From CAZRQL01 sp964602415 (GTDB lineage: Bacteria > Bacteroidota > Bacteroidia > Cytophagales > Flammeovirgaceae), in contig CAZRQL010000015.1 of assembly GCA_964602415.1 (NCBI GenBank), forward strand, positions 1 to 64,000: DNA of 64,000 bases. The letters are read 5' to 3'. Position 1 is the first letter of the stretch. Every line of letters begins with the position of its first letter. The position numbers were made by a program, and so were the translations under genes. The notes below the pieces were generated by a model. That model did not search any database and was not told where the DNA came from. It saw nothing but the letters and a program-made list of their open reading frames with translations. Positions 15,514 to 25,559 of the stretch are shown here, piece after piece.

Positions 15514-18500
15514 ATGTATTTTTTGCTTGGCGACATCGTGCGTTTATTTTTTTCAACGGTTTGTTTTTTTACTCGGTTGGGCTTTGTATTGCTCAGCAGT
15601 CAGCTATTGCTGGCCCAAGAATATAATTTCAGTCATTATACCGTTAAGAACGGATTGGCTCAAAATCAGTGCCGTAGTGTGCTTACCGACCCTTACAACA
15701 ATATCTGGATAGCTACCCACGAGGGAGGCATCAGCAAATTTGACGGTCAGAGTATGACCAACTTTGGCATTAGCAATGGCTTACCCAGCGCAGTGGTTAG
15801 CGACTTATTGCAAGATAGTGCTCAAAATATCTGGATAGCCACACAAGAAGGACTTGCTGTTTTTGATGGCTTCACAATCAAGACTTTGCCTCAGAGGGTT
15901 TCTGTCAAACAACTTGACCGTTCCCCCAAAGGCAAAATTTGGTTTCTTACCGACAAAACGATTGGCTTTTTGGATGAAAATCTTGATATGCAAATGCTTG
16001 ATTTTCAGTTGTCAATAGATATTTTAGACTTTGCAGCGGTTGGGGGAGATTCTTTGGTTGTATGTAGCAGAGTGGGCGAGGTGTATCTTTATGATGGTCA
16101 AATGCTCAAGCCTGTTTTGTGGGAAAAAGAGCCGCTCAAAGGCGCATTGGGTGTTTTCAAATCAGGTGTAGATGAAGTGGTTATATTTCATAATCAGGCC
16201 ATTTACGGTTTTAAGAACAACCTACTTTTTTTAGACTCTACGCTGTTGCCTTTGGCGGGGGTTAAGCCTTATAGTGTGTTGCGCGACTCAAAAAATAATT
16301 TTTGGGTAGGGATTAAGGATGGCGTGGTAGCACTTTGGGGAAAGCAGAAAGTAGTTTTGACAGAAAAATCAGGTATTGCAGGAACTGTACTCTCTATCTG
16401 TGAGGACAAAGAACAGGGGATTTGGTTTGCTTCCAGCCTTGGACTTTACCGTTACCGCGATGCAGGCTTTGCGTATTATACTCAAAAACAAGGCGTTGCG
16501 GACAAATATGTAACTTCTTTGGCTATTGAGCAAGATGGAACGGTTTGGTTTACCACCTCAAAGGGACTCCAATATATCGCCCCCGGTCAAGAAGCCGCTT
16601 TCCCTAACTCTTTGCCCAAAGAGTTGCTCTCTTCTCCGCGCCCTGTGATTGTGGATGCCAAGAAAAACCTGCTGGTCGGTACACCTTACGGGATTTTTAG
16701 GCGCAAAGACAAAAAAACGCAAAATTTTGAGCGCATTGCCTTTAGCGGCAAAGACTGGGACTACTTGGTTTGCGCCTTGCCCTTGGGAGAGGACAAAGTT
16801 CTTTTTGGGGGCTCGGTAGGGCTTTGGCTTTTTGATGGGAAAAAAATTACCAAATATTTGCCAAGCATTACCGCTACCGTCAACTCGCTGGCTTTGGGGG
16901 CATCCGGTATTTGGATAGCCACCGAAGGAGAGGGGCTTTATTTTGATGCCCCTGATTCTTTGTATCACCTCACCCGCGAACAAGGTCATATCAATAACAA
17001 CATTGTCAATACTTTGGGAATAGACAAATTTGGGAACTTATGGGCAGGAACTTCCGGCACAGGGCTTTTCAAAATCATCGGGGCGCATCCCAAAGGTAAA
17101 TTCGTCAATTTCGAACACCTTAACTTGCTCTCTTCCAATGTTTATTCAATTATCGTGGATGACTCTACCAATATCTGGGCAGGCACAGATAAAGGCATTT
17201 GCCGAATCACAACCTTGCAAAATGACTACCTCAACATCAAAAATATTGGAGAACAAGACGGTTTTAGGGCGATAGAAGTCTATCACGGCGCAGCCGCAAA
17301 GCATGCCCGTTATCTTTGGTTTGGCACGGTTGATGGCTTGACCCGTGTTTCTTCAAAAGCCAGACTGGTATCAGAAAAACCGCCGATTACTTTTTTGAAG
17401 GAAATCAAACTTTTTCAGGAAAGTAAAAAATGGGGACTCTACAGCAAGCAAATAGACAGATGGACAGGGATACCCACTTCGGGAACTCTTGAACTGCCTT
17501 CTAGAGAAAACTATTTGTCCTTCAGCTTCGTGGCCACCAGCCACAATCAGGCCGACAACGTACAGTATTTTTGGATGCTCCAAGGCTACGACCTTAAGTG
17601 GAACGGACCCACCCAAAAAGGCGAAGCCTTCTATCCCAATCTACCGCCCGGTAAGTATGTCTTTCGTGTGCGTTCCTGCACAGTGTCAGGGGTTTGTGAT
17701 GACCAAGCCGTACAGTATCATTTTACCATCAAAAGCCCTTTTTATCTAAGAACATGGTTTTTGTTGTTCATTTTAAGTTTGGCTTTGGCCGCGGCTATTT
17801 ATTATTTCAATATCAAAATCAAGTACATCAACCAAGAAAAGGCCGCCGCTAAGGCGCGCGAAAGACAAAGAGCCTTAGACCTAAAAACACAAGAAGAACA
17901 ACTCAACCGCAAAAGCCGCCAACTCAAGCGAACCATGCTCGAACTGGACAGAACCAACACCACGCTCTCCCAAATCAACGAAGAACTCACAGCCAGCCTA
18001 ACCTACGCAAAAAGAATTCTTGACATCATTCTTTACTCAAAAGAGAATTTCAAAAGTTACTTCCCCAAATCTTTCTATTATGAAATGCCCCGTAAGGTCG
18101 TTACAGGCGACTATATCTGGGTGTACCACGACGAACCATATTTGTATGTGGCCATGGTAGATTGCACGACTTCGGGAGTCTCCGCAGCTTTTTTGGCTGT
18201 TATGGCTGATTTTGTGATTAAAAAGGTGGTCTCTGAAGTCAGGCACAAAAAGCCTTCAGAGTTGCTTGTGCTGCTCAACGAAAAAATATGCGAAATCTTA
18301 CAGACCGATACACAACGCAGTGAATATGGCATTGACATGGCGATTTGTCGTTTTGAAAGCGGTTCAAACAAAATGATGTTTGCCGGTGCGAAGAGTTTGG
18401 CGCATTATTATCACAACCAAGAAATTCATTTACTCAAAGGCAATTTTTACAGCTTGGGTCTGGAGTTTGCAGGCGTAGAATGTAAATTTGAAGACACAGA

Positions 18501-18765
18501 GGTGGAACTTGACCAGTACAGTTGGGTATTTTTTTACAATGCAGGCTATCCCAATCAACTTGGAGGCCCCGAAATGAAGCGGTTTAAGTCAATCAGAATG
18601 AAAGAGTTGCTCCAAAAAATAGTCAATCTCTCTTCTTCAGAGCAAGAAGCCATCCTCGACATGGAGTTTCAAAACTGGAGAGGGGAAAACCCCCAACTCG
18701 AAGATGTATTGGTGGCAGGCTTTCAACCCTTTTCATCGCCTATCTTGGCATCACAGACCTCATGA
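15514..18765 (+). CDS. Two-component-type propeller sensor with PP2C/SpoIIE-like output domain
   Basis: Membrane signalling protein of 1083 residues. Order: signal peptide or first span (about 1-30), repeated seven-bladed propeller units of the 'reg_prop' type (NIWIATHEGGISKFDG, LWAGTSGTGLFKI, NIWAGTDKGICRI; about 35-640), a Y_Y_Y domain (about 665-740), a membrane span (about 745-768), a coiled coil (about 775-840) and a PP2C/SpoIIE-like phosphatase domain (about 860-1075). The output carries GDYIW and DMAICRF, but the metal-site motif normally DCTGHGVPGA reads DCTTSGVSAA (about 882), and the terminal DD pair reads ED (about 1062). It may therefore be weakly active or a pseudophosphatase. 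Gene after it is separated by 69 bases. Confidence 0.9.
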   Translation: MYFLLGDIVRLFFSTVCFFTRLGFVLLSSQLLLAQEYNFSHYTVKNGLAQNQCRSVLTDPYNNIWIATHEGGISKFDGQSMTNFGISNGLPSAVVSDLLQDSAQNIWIATQEGLAVFDGFTIKTLPQRVSVKQLDRSPKGKIWFLTDKTIGFLDENLDMQMLDFQLSIDILDFAAVGGDSLVVCSRVGEVYLYDGQMLKPVLWEKEPLKGALGVFKSGVDEVVIFHNQAIYGFKNNLLFLDSTLLPLAGVKPYSVLRDSKNNFWVGIKDGVVALWGKQKVVLTEKSGIAGTVLSICEDKEQGIWFASSLGLYRYRDAGFAYYTQKQGVADKYVTSLAIEQDGTVWFTTSKGLQYIAPGQEAAFPNSLPKELLSSPRPVIVDAKKNLLVGTPYGIFRRKDKKTQNFERIAFSGKDWDYLVCALPLGEDKVLFGGSVGLWLFDGKKITKYLPSITATVNSLALGASGIWIATEGEGLYFDAPDSLYHLTREQGHINNNIVNTLGIDKFGNLWAGTSGTGLFKIIGAHPKGKFVNFEHLNLLSSNVYSIIVDDSTNIWAGTDKGICRITTLQNDYLNIKNIGEQDGFRAIEVYHGAAAKHARYLWFGTVDGLTRVSSKARLVSEKPPITFLKEIKLFQESKKWGLYSKQIDRWTGIPTSGTLELPSRENYLSFSFVATSHNQADNVQYFWMLQGYDLKWNGPTQKGEAFYPNLPPGKYVFRVRSCTVSGVCDDQAVQYHFTIKSPFYLRTWFLLFILSLALAAAIYYFNIKIKYINQEKAAAKARERQRALDLKTQEEQLNRKSRQLKRTMLELDRTNTTLSQINEELTASLTYAKRILDIILYSKENFKSYFPKSFYYEMPRKVVTGDYIWVYHDEPYLYVAMVDCTTSGVSAAFLAVMADFVIKKVVSEVRHKKPSELLVLLNEKICEILQTDTQRSEYGIDMAICRFESGSNKMMFAGAKSLAHYYHNQEIHLLKGNFYSLGLEFAGVECKFEDTEVELDQYSWVFFYNAGYPNQLGGPEMKRFKSIRMKELLQKIVNLSSSEQEAILDMEFQNWRGENPQLEDVLVAGFQPFSSPILASQTS

Positions 18766-18834
18766 TGGCTGTCAAGTAGAAAAATTAGATTCATTATTTT
18801 TGAACAGCAAAAGCAAACTTTTGTCAGCCAAATT

Positions 18835-20793
18835 ATGAAACAGATTGCTTTTTTATTGTTTTTACTTGCAGCAAATAGGGCTTTTGGCCAAAGCATATAT
18901 TTCTACGACAGTCTGGGGGTTGAAGTGGCAGGCCGCAAACTGGCTTATCCTTGGTCGGGCGGTATGAACAGCCCCCAGCCTGCTCATGTAGATTTGGATG
19001 CTGATGGCATCAAAGAATGGGTCTTTTTTGAGCGCACTTCGGGCAAATTTGTGGTAGTAGGCAAGCCTGAGTTGGAAGCACGCCTGCCTTTGGCAAGGGG
19101 CTGGGCACTTTGGGCGGACATCAATGCAGACGGCAAACCTGATTTGATGGTGGATACACCGGAAGGTAGTATTGCTGCTTATACCCTCGAACGAGGTACT
19201 CTTAGCCTCCAATCCGCTCAACTGCAAAGCACCCTGTTTTCGGGAAACCCCACCGATTTGACCGTAGATGTAACAGACTACCCTGCCGTTTGGGATGTTG
19301 ACGGCGATGGAGACCTTGACTTTTTCAACTTTGTACCCGCCGTAGGCACTACTATGGAATTTCACCGAAACCTTTGGAAACAGACAGGCAAATGGGTTTT
19401 TGAGAAAGAAACCAATTTTTGGGGTGAATTTGTCGAATGTGCTAACTGTGGCGATTTCTTTTTTGGCCAAGCCGCCGGATGCCGCAGGGAGGCCACCATG
19501 CACGCCGGTTCTGCCACCACGCTTTTGCAGTGGAATAGCAGCACTACGCCCGCCATGCTTATCTCTGATGTCGGTTGCTCCGAAGTATATTTGATGCAAG
19601 GTATTAGAAATCAGAAGAATGAAGTTGTATTTAAAGAGTTTGATTTTTTTCCTGCCGATACGGCTGTTGATATGGTTTCTATGCCCTGCGGGTTTGTGGT
19701 AGGGGACTCTTTGCTTTTTTCGCCTACCTTGCTCACCAACGAAGGCAACCTTAGCGACTTCACCCGCTCTCTTTGGCTTTATGAAAAAGGAGAAAACAGC
19801 CAATATAAGTTAAAAAGCCGTAATTTTTTGCAGCGAGATATGATAGACCTTGGGGAGTTGGCGCAGGCGGCTTTTGTAGATGGCGATGGGGATGGCGATT
19901 TGGATTTGGTGGCCGTGAGCAGGGGCAAATTTTATGAGGGCAAGTTTCGTTCTACTCTTCATTTTTTTGAGAATGAAGGCTTTTTTTACCGCTTGAAAGA
20001 CGAAAACTGGCTCAATCTGGCTGACAGCGGCTTTGTCGAGATGAGAATTGATGCAAGCGGCAAAAATCTTATCATGTCGGCTCGCATCAGCGGGACAAAC
20101 AGAAGTGGATTTTATCAAATATCCAATTTTGAAAAAGTAGAGAAGGTCGCTATTCCTTATGACGTGCTCGACGAGCCTAACTGGGTGGATATAGACGGAG
20201 ATTTAGATTTGGATATATTGGTCGCCAAATTCAATGGGAGTTTGCAATTATTTGAAAATCAAGATGGTAAATACATTCTCTCCAATAATGCGGTTTGTGG
20301 CTTCAGACCGGATTTCCGAAGGCTCAATCTTAGTATCGCTGTTGTGGGAAATGACTTGTTGATTTTGTCAAACAGCGGCCAATTGCAGTTTGTGCGCAAC
20401 TTTAAAGACAGTTTGCAGGCATCTACCACGCCACAAACTTTGCTTGAGCACCATTTTGGCAGGAATAACTCTTTGGCAGTCAAAGACAATCTTATTTTTG
20501 TGGGAACGGCAGCCGGTGGGTTCAATTGCTTGAAATTCACAGAACTCAAGCCCACAGCACCCAAACAAGTAGCCCCTGTGCTTTACCCAAATCCTGCACA
20601 AGATTTTTTTAAAATCGGGGCATCGGGGGTTTTTATGGTAGAAGTTTTCGATGCTTTGGGGCGTAAAATGCTTGAGCAGCAAGCCACTGCCCAGACTCAA
20701 ATACCTGTTTTTCAATGGCCTCAAGGTATGTATTGGGTGGCTGTCCGTAGGCACGATGGCGGCAAGACGGTGCTCAAACTGTTGGTTAGGTGA
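18835..20793 (+). CDS. Secreted FG-GAP/VCBS-repeat protein with T9SS type A sorting domain
   Basis: A 652-residue cargo of type IX secretion. A signal peptide ends in NRAFGQ. Calcium-loop repeats of the FG-GAP/VCBS kind recur (DLDADGIKEWVFF, DINADGKPDLMV, DVDGDGDLDFF, DGDGDGDLDLVAVS, DIDGDLDLDILVAKF), predicting a beta-propeller. The end (residues of about 582-652) is a type A sorting domain: LYPNPAQDFFKI, VEVFDALGRKM, WPQGMYWVAV and a closing K-rich strand. It would be exported to the cell surface or medium. It follows the propeller sensor, and its stop directly abuts the stop of miaA on the other strand. Confidence 0.9.
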   Translation: MKQIAFLLFLLAANRAFGQSIYFYDSLGVEVAGRKLAYPWSGGMNSPQPAHVDLDADGIKEWVFFERTSGKFVVVGKPELEARLPLARGWALWADINADGKPDLMVDTPEGSIAAYTLERGTLSLQSAQLQSTLFSGNPTDLTVDVTDYPAVWDVDGDGDLDFFNFVPAVGTTMEFHRNLWKQTGKWVFEKETNFWGEFVECANCGDFFFGQAAGCRREATMHAGSATTLLQWNSSTTPAMLISDVGCSEVYLMQGIRNQKNEVVFKEFDFFPADTAVDMVSMPCGFVVGDSLLFSPTLLTNEGNLSDFTRSLWLYEKGENSQYKLKSRNFLQRDMIDLGELAQAAFVDGDGDGDLDLVAVSRGKFYEGKFRSTLHFFENEGFFYRLKDENWLNLADSGFVEMRIDASGKNLIMSARISGTNRSGFYQISNFEKVEKVAIPYDVLDEPNWVDIDGDLDLDILVAKFNGSLQLFENQDGKYILSNNAVCGFRPDFRRLNLSIAVVGNDLLILSNSGQLQFVRNFKDSLQASTTPQTLLEHHFGRNNSLAVKDNLIFVGTAAGGFNCLKFTELKPTAPKQVAPVLYPNPAQDFFKIGASGVFMVEVFDALGRKMLEQQATAQTQIPVFQWPQGMYWVAVRRHDGGKTVLKLLVR

Positions 20794-21735
20794 TTAATAA
20801 CTTGGCTTAAAATTGTTCATCAAGTACAAAATTTCTTCAAGTCTCTGCTCATTGTCTGAACTTTCGAGCCAATGGATGTGAATGCCTTCTTTTTCCAAAT
20901 GCCTGAAAAACGTCATTTGCCGCTTGGCAAACTGTTGGATGGCCGTGGTCAGCTTGGTTTTCAGTTCTTCAAAGGAGTACCGATTTTGTAGGAATTCTGT
21001 AACAAATTTGTATTCCAATCCAAAAAATAGCATTCTTTCGGTACGGATTCCTTGCTCAAGGAGTTGTTTTACTTCTTCGATGAGGCCGTTTGCCAGCCGC
21101 TGTTGTAGCCTTAGCGCAATTTGAGTGCGCCTTTGCTCCAATGCCGGGTTGATGCCAAAAACCCAATACTTCAAATCCGAAGTTGGTTCAAGATGTATGG
21201 AGTGAGTTTTCAGGTAATCAATCATTTCGATGGCTCTGATTTGTCGTTTTGTGGTCGAACCGTCAAGCAAGAGTTGCTGAGGTTTAAATTGCAGTGCCTC
21301 GTTGAATTTGGCTTGAATTTCTGAAGGAGATAGAAAGTTAAGTTTTTGTCTAAGTTCTTTATTGACAGGTATTTGTGTTTGTTTGTAGTCTTGTAAAACT
21401 GCCTTTATGTACAGACCGCTTCCCCCACAGAGGATGGCTTGTTTGCCTTGGCGGGCTAAGTTTGCCAAAATATTTTTCGTTTGTCTGAGGTATAAGCTCA
21501 AATCAAAGTATTCGTCTGGTTCACAGACATCTATCATGTGGCAGGGGATTTTTTTGCCTCCTATGGTGTACTCTTGGTAGTCTTTTCCCGTACCAATATT
21601 GAGTTTTCGATAGACTTGTCTGGAGTCGGCACTGATTATTTCAGCCTCCAATTTATTGGCCAAATGCACAGCCAAATTGGTTTTTCCGCTTGCCGTAGGC
21701 CCTAAAATTACAACCAAGGGCAGGTTTTCAATCAT
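20794..21735 (-). CDS. miaA: tRNA dimethylallyltransferase
   Basis: Adds the dimethylallyl group to A37 of tRNAs that read codons starting with U. Seen: P-loop GPTASGKT (residues 11-18), ISADSRQVYRKLNIGTGKD, the PCHMIDV stretch, LCGGSGLYIKA and the C-terminal FAKRQMTFFRH tRNA-contact motif. ATG 21735 gives 313 residues and a normal N-terminus; a start at 21834 would run 107 bases into the upstream gene. The chosen start overlaps the stop of the PorE-like gene by eight bases, which suggests a two-gene operon. Confidence 0.96.
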   Translation of the reverse strand: MIENLPLVVILGPTASGKTNLAVHLANKLEAEIISADSRQVYRKLNIGTGKDYQEYTIGGKKIPCHMIDVCEPDEYFDLSLYLRQTKNILANLARQGKQAILCGGSGLYIKAVLQDYKQTQIPVNKELRQKLNFLSPSEIQAKFNEALQFKPQQLLLDGSTTKRQIRAIEMIDYLKTHSIHLEPTSDLKYWVFGINPALEQRRTQIALRLQQRLANGLIEEVKQLLEQGIRTERMLFFGLEYKFVTEFLQNRYSFEELKTKLTTAIQQFAKRQMTFFRHLEKEGIHIHWLESSDNEQRLEEILYLMNNFKPSY

Positions 21736-23647
21736 AATTGAGTATTTTAAACTCAATTCGTCTATTTTTAGAACGTCCTTCTTCTGAATTGTTGTCTGCA
21801 ACAGGTTGCGAAGAGCCATATCCTTTGGCGACAATTCTTTTTTCTTCTAAACCACTGTTTATTAAATATTTCACTACTGATTCTGCCCTCTGGCGGGACA
21901 GCGTTTCATTGGCTTCACGGTTGCCGATGTTGTCGGTGTGTCCGCTGATTTCTACCCCGAGTGTTGGGTTTTCACTTAGGAATTTGAACAATTTTTCGAG
22001 TTCTGTTTTTGAGTTGTCCAACAACTGGTATGAGCCTGATTTGAAAAAAATATTATTGAGTGTGATTTTTGAGCCTATTTGTATTTTTCTCAAGGGCATA
22101 TCAATTTCAATGGCTTTGATGGCGGTATCGCTTTGATAATCAAAAGTCATGCTTTCAAACAAATACCCGTCTTTGAGTACGTGCAAAGCATAATGGGCTC
22201 CCTGTGTCAAAACAAGCAAATACTGACCGTCAGTTGAGACAGTTGATGACACTAATTGATTGGTTGTTAAGTTTTTGAGTTCTATTTTGGCTTCCAGCGG
22301 CTCTTGGGTTTGTTGGTCAAAGACTTTACCCTTCACATAATCGCTTTTGCGCTTGATCTTAATTTCTTTGGGCATATCAAATACCGCAAGTTTGTGAGAC
22401 AGTTTTCCCGGTGCAGTTTCAATTTCTTGCGCATAAAAACCTTTTAGCCCGTCCGTTGTGATAAAGAGCGAAACTTGGTCTAAGTGATTGTTGATGGGAT
22501 AGCCCAAATTTTGGGGTTTTTGCCATTTTCCATCTACCAGTTCAGATTTGAACAGGTCGTAACCACCCAAGCCGGTGTGTCCGTCTGATGCAAAAAACAA
22601 AGTGCGCCCGTCGGGGTGTATGAAAGGCGATATTTCGTTGGCGGGGGTGTTGATGGTGCTGTCAAGGCATTGAGGAACAGACCATTTTCCGGTTTCGTCC
22701 ATCTGACTCCAAAATATGTCTCGTCCACCTATCCCACCTCTTTTGTCCTCCGACACAAAGAAAATAACCCTGCCATCTGCTGAAACTGAAGGTTGTGACT
22801 CCCAAAATGATGAGTTGATGGGGGCTTCGAGGTTTTTGGGCTTTTCCCAAACGCCATTTTTAAACTTTGATATATAGAGGTCGCAAGAGCCTAAGTTCCT
22901 TCTGCCCCCTCTGGCATCACAGGCCGCAAACACAATGGTTTTACCATCTGCCGAAATGGCACAAGTGCCTTCATTGAGCGAGGTGTTTAATTCACTAACA
23001 TATTGTGGTTCAGTCCATTTTCCGGCTATCCAATGGCTTACAAAGATATTTTCATCGCCTCCGTCGCTCCCGATTCCCGTAAAGTACAGGGTCTTTTGGT
23101 CAGCGGTCAGCGTGGGAAAGTCTTGCTGGTCAAAGCGGTTGAGAGGTGTTTTCAAGAGTTGTGGATTGAAAGCTAAGGGTTTGGCGAGGGCTTGTTTTGC
23201 AAATGAGCAACTGGCCAATATTTTTTTTGCACGTTCAACTTGAAAGCCGGTTTTGGGGTTGAACCTCAGGTACTGCTCGGCTAACTTCTCAGCGTCTTCG
23301 TACTTGCCTGTGGAGAAAGCGACCTCTGAGAGATAAAAATACACATCTTGGTATTGAGGGTTGTTGGGGGCAAGGGCAATACATTTCTGATAATGCGATA
23401 AAATTTTGTCCCGCTTTTCTCTATAAAATCTCGCATAAATAGAGCCAAGTCTTAAGTGTGCTTCTGCCAGAGGGTACTCACTGATTGATTTTTCGTAGGC
23501 CAAAATAGCTTTGTCTAAATTTCTTTCTTTTTCAGCTTTTTGCCCTTCTTGGATGAGTTTTTCTGCTTTTTCGGAATTTCCTTTTTGCGCTACAGCCCAA
23601 ATAGGAAAAAGCATCAATCCGATAGTGAGTATTCTAAACATAAACAA
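21728..23647 (-). CDS. PorE-like OmpA-family protein (TPR, PD40 propeller, OmpA)
   Basis: Periplasmic protein of 639 residues thought to tether an envelope machine to peptidoglycan. Order: signal peptide ending WAVAQ, TPR repeats (about 22-140), a PD40/WD40-like propeller (about 175-400; repeats such as SADGKTIVFAAC, HPDGRTLFFASDG), a carboxypeptidase regulatory-like beta domain (about 425-500), and an OmpA C-terminal domain (about 525-639: EISGHTDNIG, LSRQRAESVVKYL, NRRIEFKI). This order is that of PorE of the T9SS, but Bacteroidota carry many paralogues, so orthology is not certain. Confidence 0.88.
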   Translation of the reverse strand: MFMFRILTIGLMLFPIWAVAQKGNSEKAEKLIQEGQKAEKERNLDKAILAYEKSISEYPLAEAHLRLGSIYARFYREKRDKILSHYQKCIALAPNNPQYQDVYFYLSEVAFSTGKYEDAEKLAEQYLRFNPKTGFQVERAKKILASCSFAKQALAKPLAFNPQLLKTPLNRFDQQDFPTLTADQKTLYFTGIGSDGGDENIFVSHWIAGKWTEPQYVSELNTSLNEGTCAISADGKTIVFAACDARGGRRNLGSCDLYISKFKNGVWEKPKNLEAPINSSFWESQPSVSADGRVIFFVSEDKRGGIGGRDIFWSQMDETGKWSVPQCLDSTINTPANEISPFIHPDGRTLFFASDGHTGLGGYDLFKSELVDGKWQKPQNLGYPINNHLDQVSLFITTDGLKGFYAQEIETAPGKLSHKLAVFDMPKEIKIKRKSDYVKGKVFDQQTQEPLEAKIELKNLTTNQLVSSTVSTDGQYLLVLTQGAHYALHVLKDGYLFESMTFDYQSDTAIKAIEIDMPLRKIQIGSKITLNNIFFKSGSYQLLDNSKTELEKLFKFLSENPTLGVEISGHTDNIGNREANETLSRQRAESVVKYLINSGLEEKRIVAKGYGSSQPVADNNSEEGRSKNRRIEFKILNYD

Positions 23648-23672
23648 TGGGATTTTTAGTTAAGCAAAAATA

Positions 23673-23700
23673 AAAAAGCCCGACGATACATCGGGCTTTT
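23673..23700 (-). terminator. Terminator after the oligopeptide-binding protein gene
   Basis: Minus-strand hairpin AGCCCGA / TCGGGCT with flanking A and T runs and a short loop, starting about 20 bases after the stop at 23721. It separates that gene from the PorE-like gene, which begins at 23647. Confidence 0.85.
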
Positions 23701-23720
23701 CACAATTGCTATCAAGAAAG

Positions 23721-25394
23721 TTAATTTTTTACGGCTTTAATTTTTTTTACCCTGTCCAATCTCAAGGCATTGAGGCCATTGACTACCATGCCGTTGATGT
23801 TTCTTTGTGTCAATCTCAGTATTTGGTCATAGTATAACACAATTACGGGACAGTCGTTCATCACGATTTGGTCAAGTTTGTAAAACTCATCGTGTCTTTC
23901 AAATCCCTCGGTTTCGTGTATGTTGTCAAAGAGTTTGTCAAATTCAGGATTTGAGTAGCGTGTTTTATTGGGGCCTTCGGGTGAGAAGTTGCGGGTCAAA
24001 AACAGGTGCAAAAAGTTTTCTTCATCGGGGTAATCGCCCAGCCAAGCCGCCCTGAAAAATTTGATGGCTCCGCTTTTTACCAAATCATTGTGCGCGGGGA
24101 AGCTGTTTTGCTCAATTCGTACATTGATATTGAGTACGGCTTTCCATTGTTTTTTGAGCATTTCCGCCATTTCGATATAGTCAGGGGTGGTGTAGAGAGC
24201 CACTTCCGGAAAATTTTTGCCATCAGGGAAACCAGCCTCTTTTAGCAAAGCCACCGCTTTTTCGGGGTCAAAACTGTAGCCCTGCACCCTGTTTGGATCA
24301 AACGAGGGCATGGCTTTGGGGACAAAACCGGCCACGCCGGGGGTGCCCAGATTGCTCCTAAAATAAGTAACAAGCTCTTGACGGTTTACAGCATAAGCGA
24401 GTGCTTTGCGTACTTTGAGGTTGAGAAATGGATGCTCTTTGGCTTCGTACCTTATGGGATCCAACTGAAAGCCAATGTATTCAGTGCTCATATAAGGCAC
24501 TTTGAACACGGTGTATTTTTCGGCAATTTCGGTACGGGGGTTGCCATCGGGGTTGAGGATTTTGGCAATATTGGCACCACTGATATTGTCCACCATATCC
24601 AGATTCCCGCTCAAAAATTCGTTGATTTCCTGAGACTGGTCGGCAATGAACTGAATTTGCACCCCTCCCAGATACGGAAGCGGCTGGTTATCATCATCTT
24701 TTTTCCATTCTCCGTAATAGGGGTTGCGCTCCAAAAATATACCTTCTCCACTCCAAGTTTTGAGTTTGAAAGGGCCTGTACCGACCGGTTTTTTTGCAAA
24801 ATCAAGCGCGTATTTCTCAACTGCTTCGTGAGCCACAATATAGGTGTAAGGCATCGCCAAAATATGCAGGATTGACTTATAGGGCTTTTGAAGGGTTATG
24901 TTGATGTGGTATTTGTCCAATACTTTGATGGCTGTATCGGAAATATCATTTCCGTCTTTGAGCAGTTTTTGCCTCAAAATCCATGAGCCGGCACTGCCTG
25001 AGTTTTTGTCTATCACACGGCGCAAACTATACGCTACGTCTTGCGCCACCAACTCCCGACCTTCTCCCGACTCAAAACACTCATTGTCAGAGAATTTTAT
25101 GCCTTTTTTCAGCACAATTGAGAGTGTTTTTTTGTCGTTGTAGAAAGCATAGTTTTCAACCAAATTCGGTTGTACCGACAACTCATCGTTGAACTCAAAT
25201 AAGCCGCTATACAGTTGCGAGACAACACGTATGTTGGCTTTGCTGTCAGCTTTGATTGGATCCAAGGTGGTGGGTTCTTCTTGGCTACAAACAAAAATAG
25301 GGTCTTTACTGCCCGACTTTTCGTCTGATTTTGAGGAGCAAGCCCAAAGCCCTTGCCCCAACAGAATAACTAATAAGAGACGGAATGTTTTCAT
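23721..25394 (-). CDS. ABC-transporter oligopeptide-binding lipoprotein (SBP family 5)
   Basis: Extracytoplasmic solute-binding protein of the OppA/DppA family, 557 residues. A lipoprotein signal ends in GLWACSS (Cys19). Family features: EPTTLDPIKADSKANIRVVSQLY at the N-terminus, LRRVIDKNSGS, KPVGTGPFKLKTW, LAYAVNRQELV and WLGDYPDEENFLHLF. It probably captures peptides for import, but no permease or ATPase gene is next to it. It is a single-gene transcript by context: terminator downstream and the divergent parA upstream. Confidence 0.93.
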   Translation of the reverse strand: MKTFRLLLVILLGQGLWACSSKSDEKSGSKDPIFVCSQEEPTTLDPIKADSKANIRVVSQLYSGLFEFNDELSVQPNLVENYAFYNDKKTLSIVLKKGIKFSDNECFESGEGRELVAQDVAYSLRRVIDKNSGSAGSWILRQKLLKDGNDISDTAIKVLDKYHINITLQKPYKSILHILAMPYTYIVAHEAVEKYALDFAKKPVGTGPFKLKTWSGEGIFLERNPYYGEWKKDDDNQPLPYLGGVQIQFIADQSQEINEFLSGNLDMVDNISGANIAKILNPDGNPRTEIAEKYTVFKVPYMSTEYIGFQLDPIRYEAKEHPFLNLKVRKALAYAVNRQELVTYFRSNLGTPGVAGFVPKAMPSFDPNRVQGYSFDPEKAVALLKEAGFPDGKNFPEVALYTTPDYIEMAEMLKKQWKAVLNINVRIEQNSFPAHNDLVKSGAIKFFRAAWLGDYPDEENFLHLFLTRNFSPEGPNKTRYSNPEFDKLFDNIHETEGFERHDEFYKLDQIVMNDCPVIVLYYDQILRLTQRNINGMVVNGLNALRLDRVKKIKAVKN

Positions 25395-25559
25395 ACAAAA
25401 AATTTTTGTGATTTAAAAATAAGATTATTTACACAGAATTACCAAATGGTTTGCTTTCGTAAATATCAAAAAAAAACAGACAAGAGAAAAAAATATTTCT
25501 CAATTTTTGTGCAGTCGCGGTAGTTCGCTTTATTTGCAAATCATTTCCTTCAAAACATT

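Noticed and set aside
18862..19803. 313-codon open frame on the minus strand
   Set aside because: It lies entirely antisense to the FG-GAP T9SS protein, whose signal peptide, repeats and sorting domain are clear; the frame arises from its codon bias.
21736..21834. Longer N-terminus for MiaA
   Set aside because: It would overlap the PorE-like gene by 107 bases and precede the P-loop by more than the family allows.
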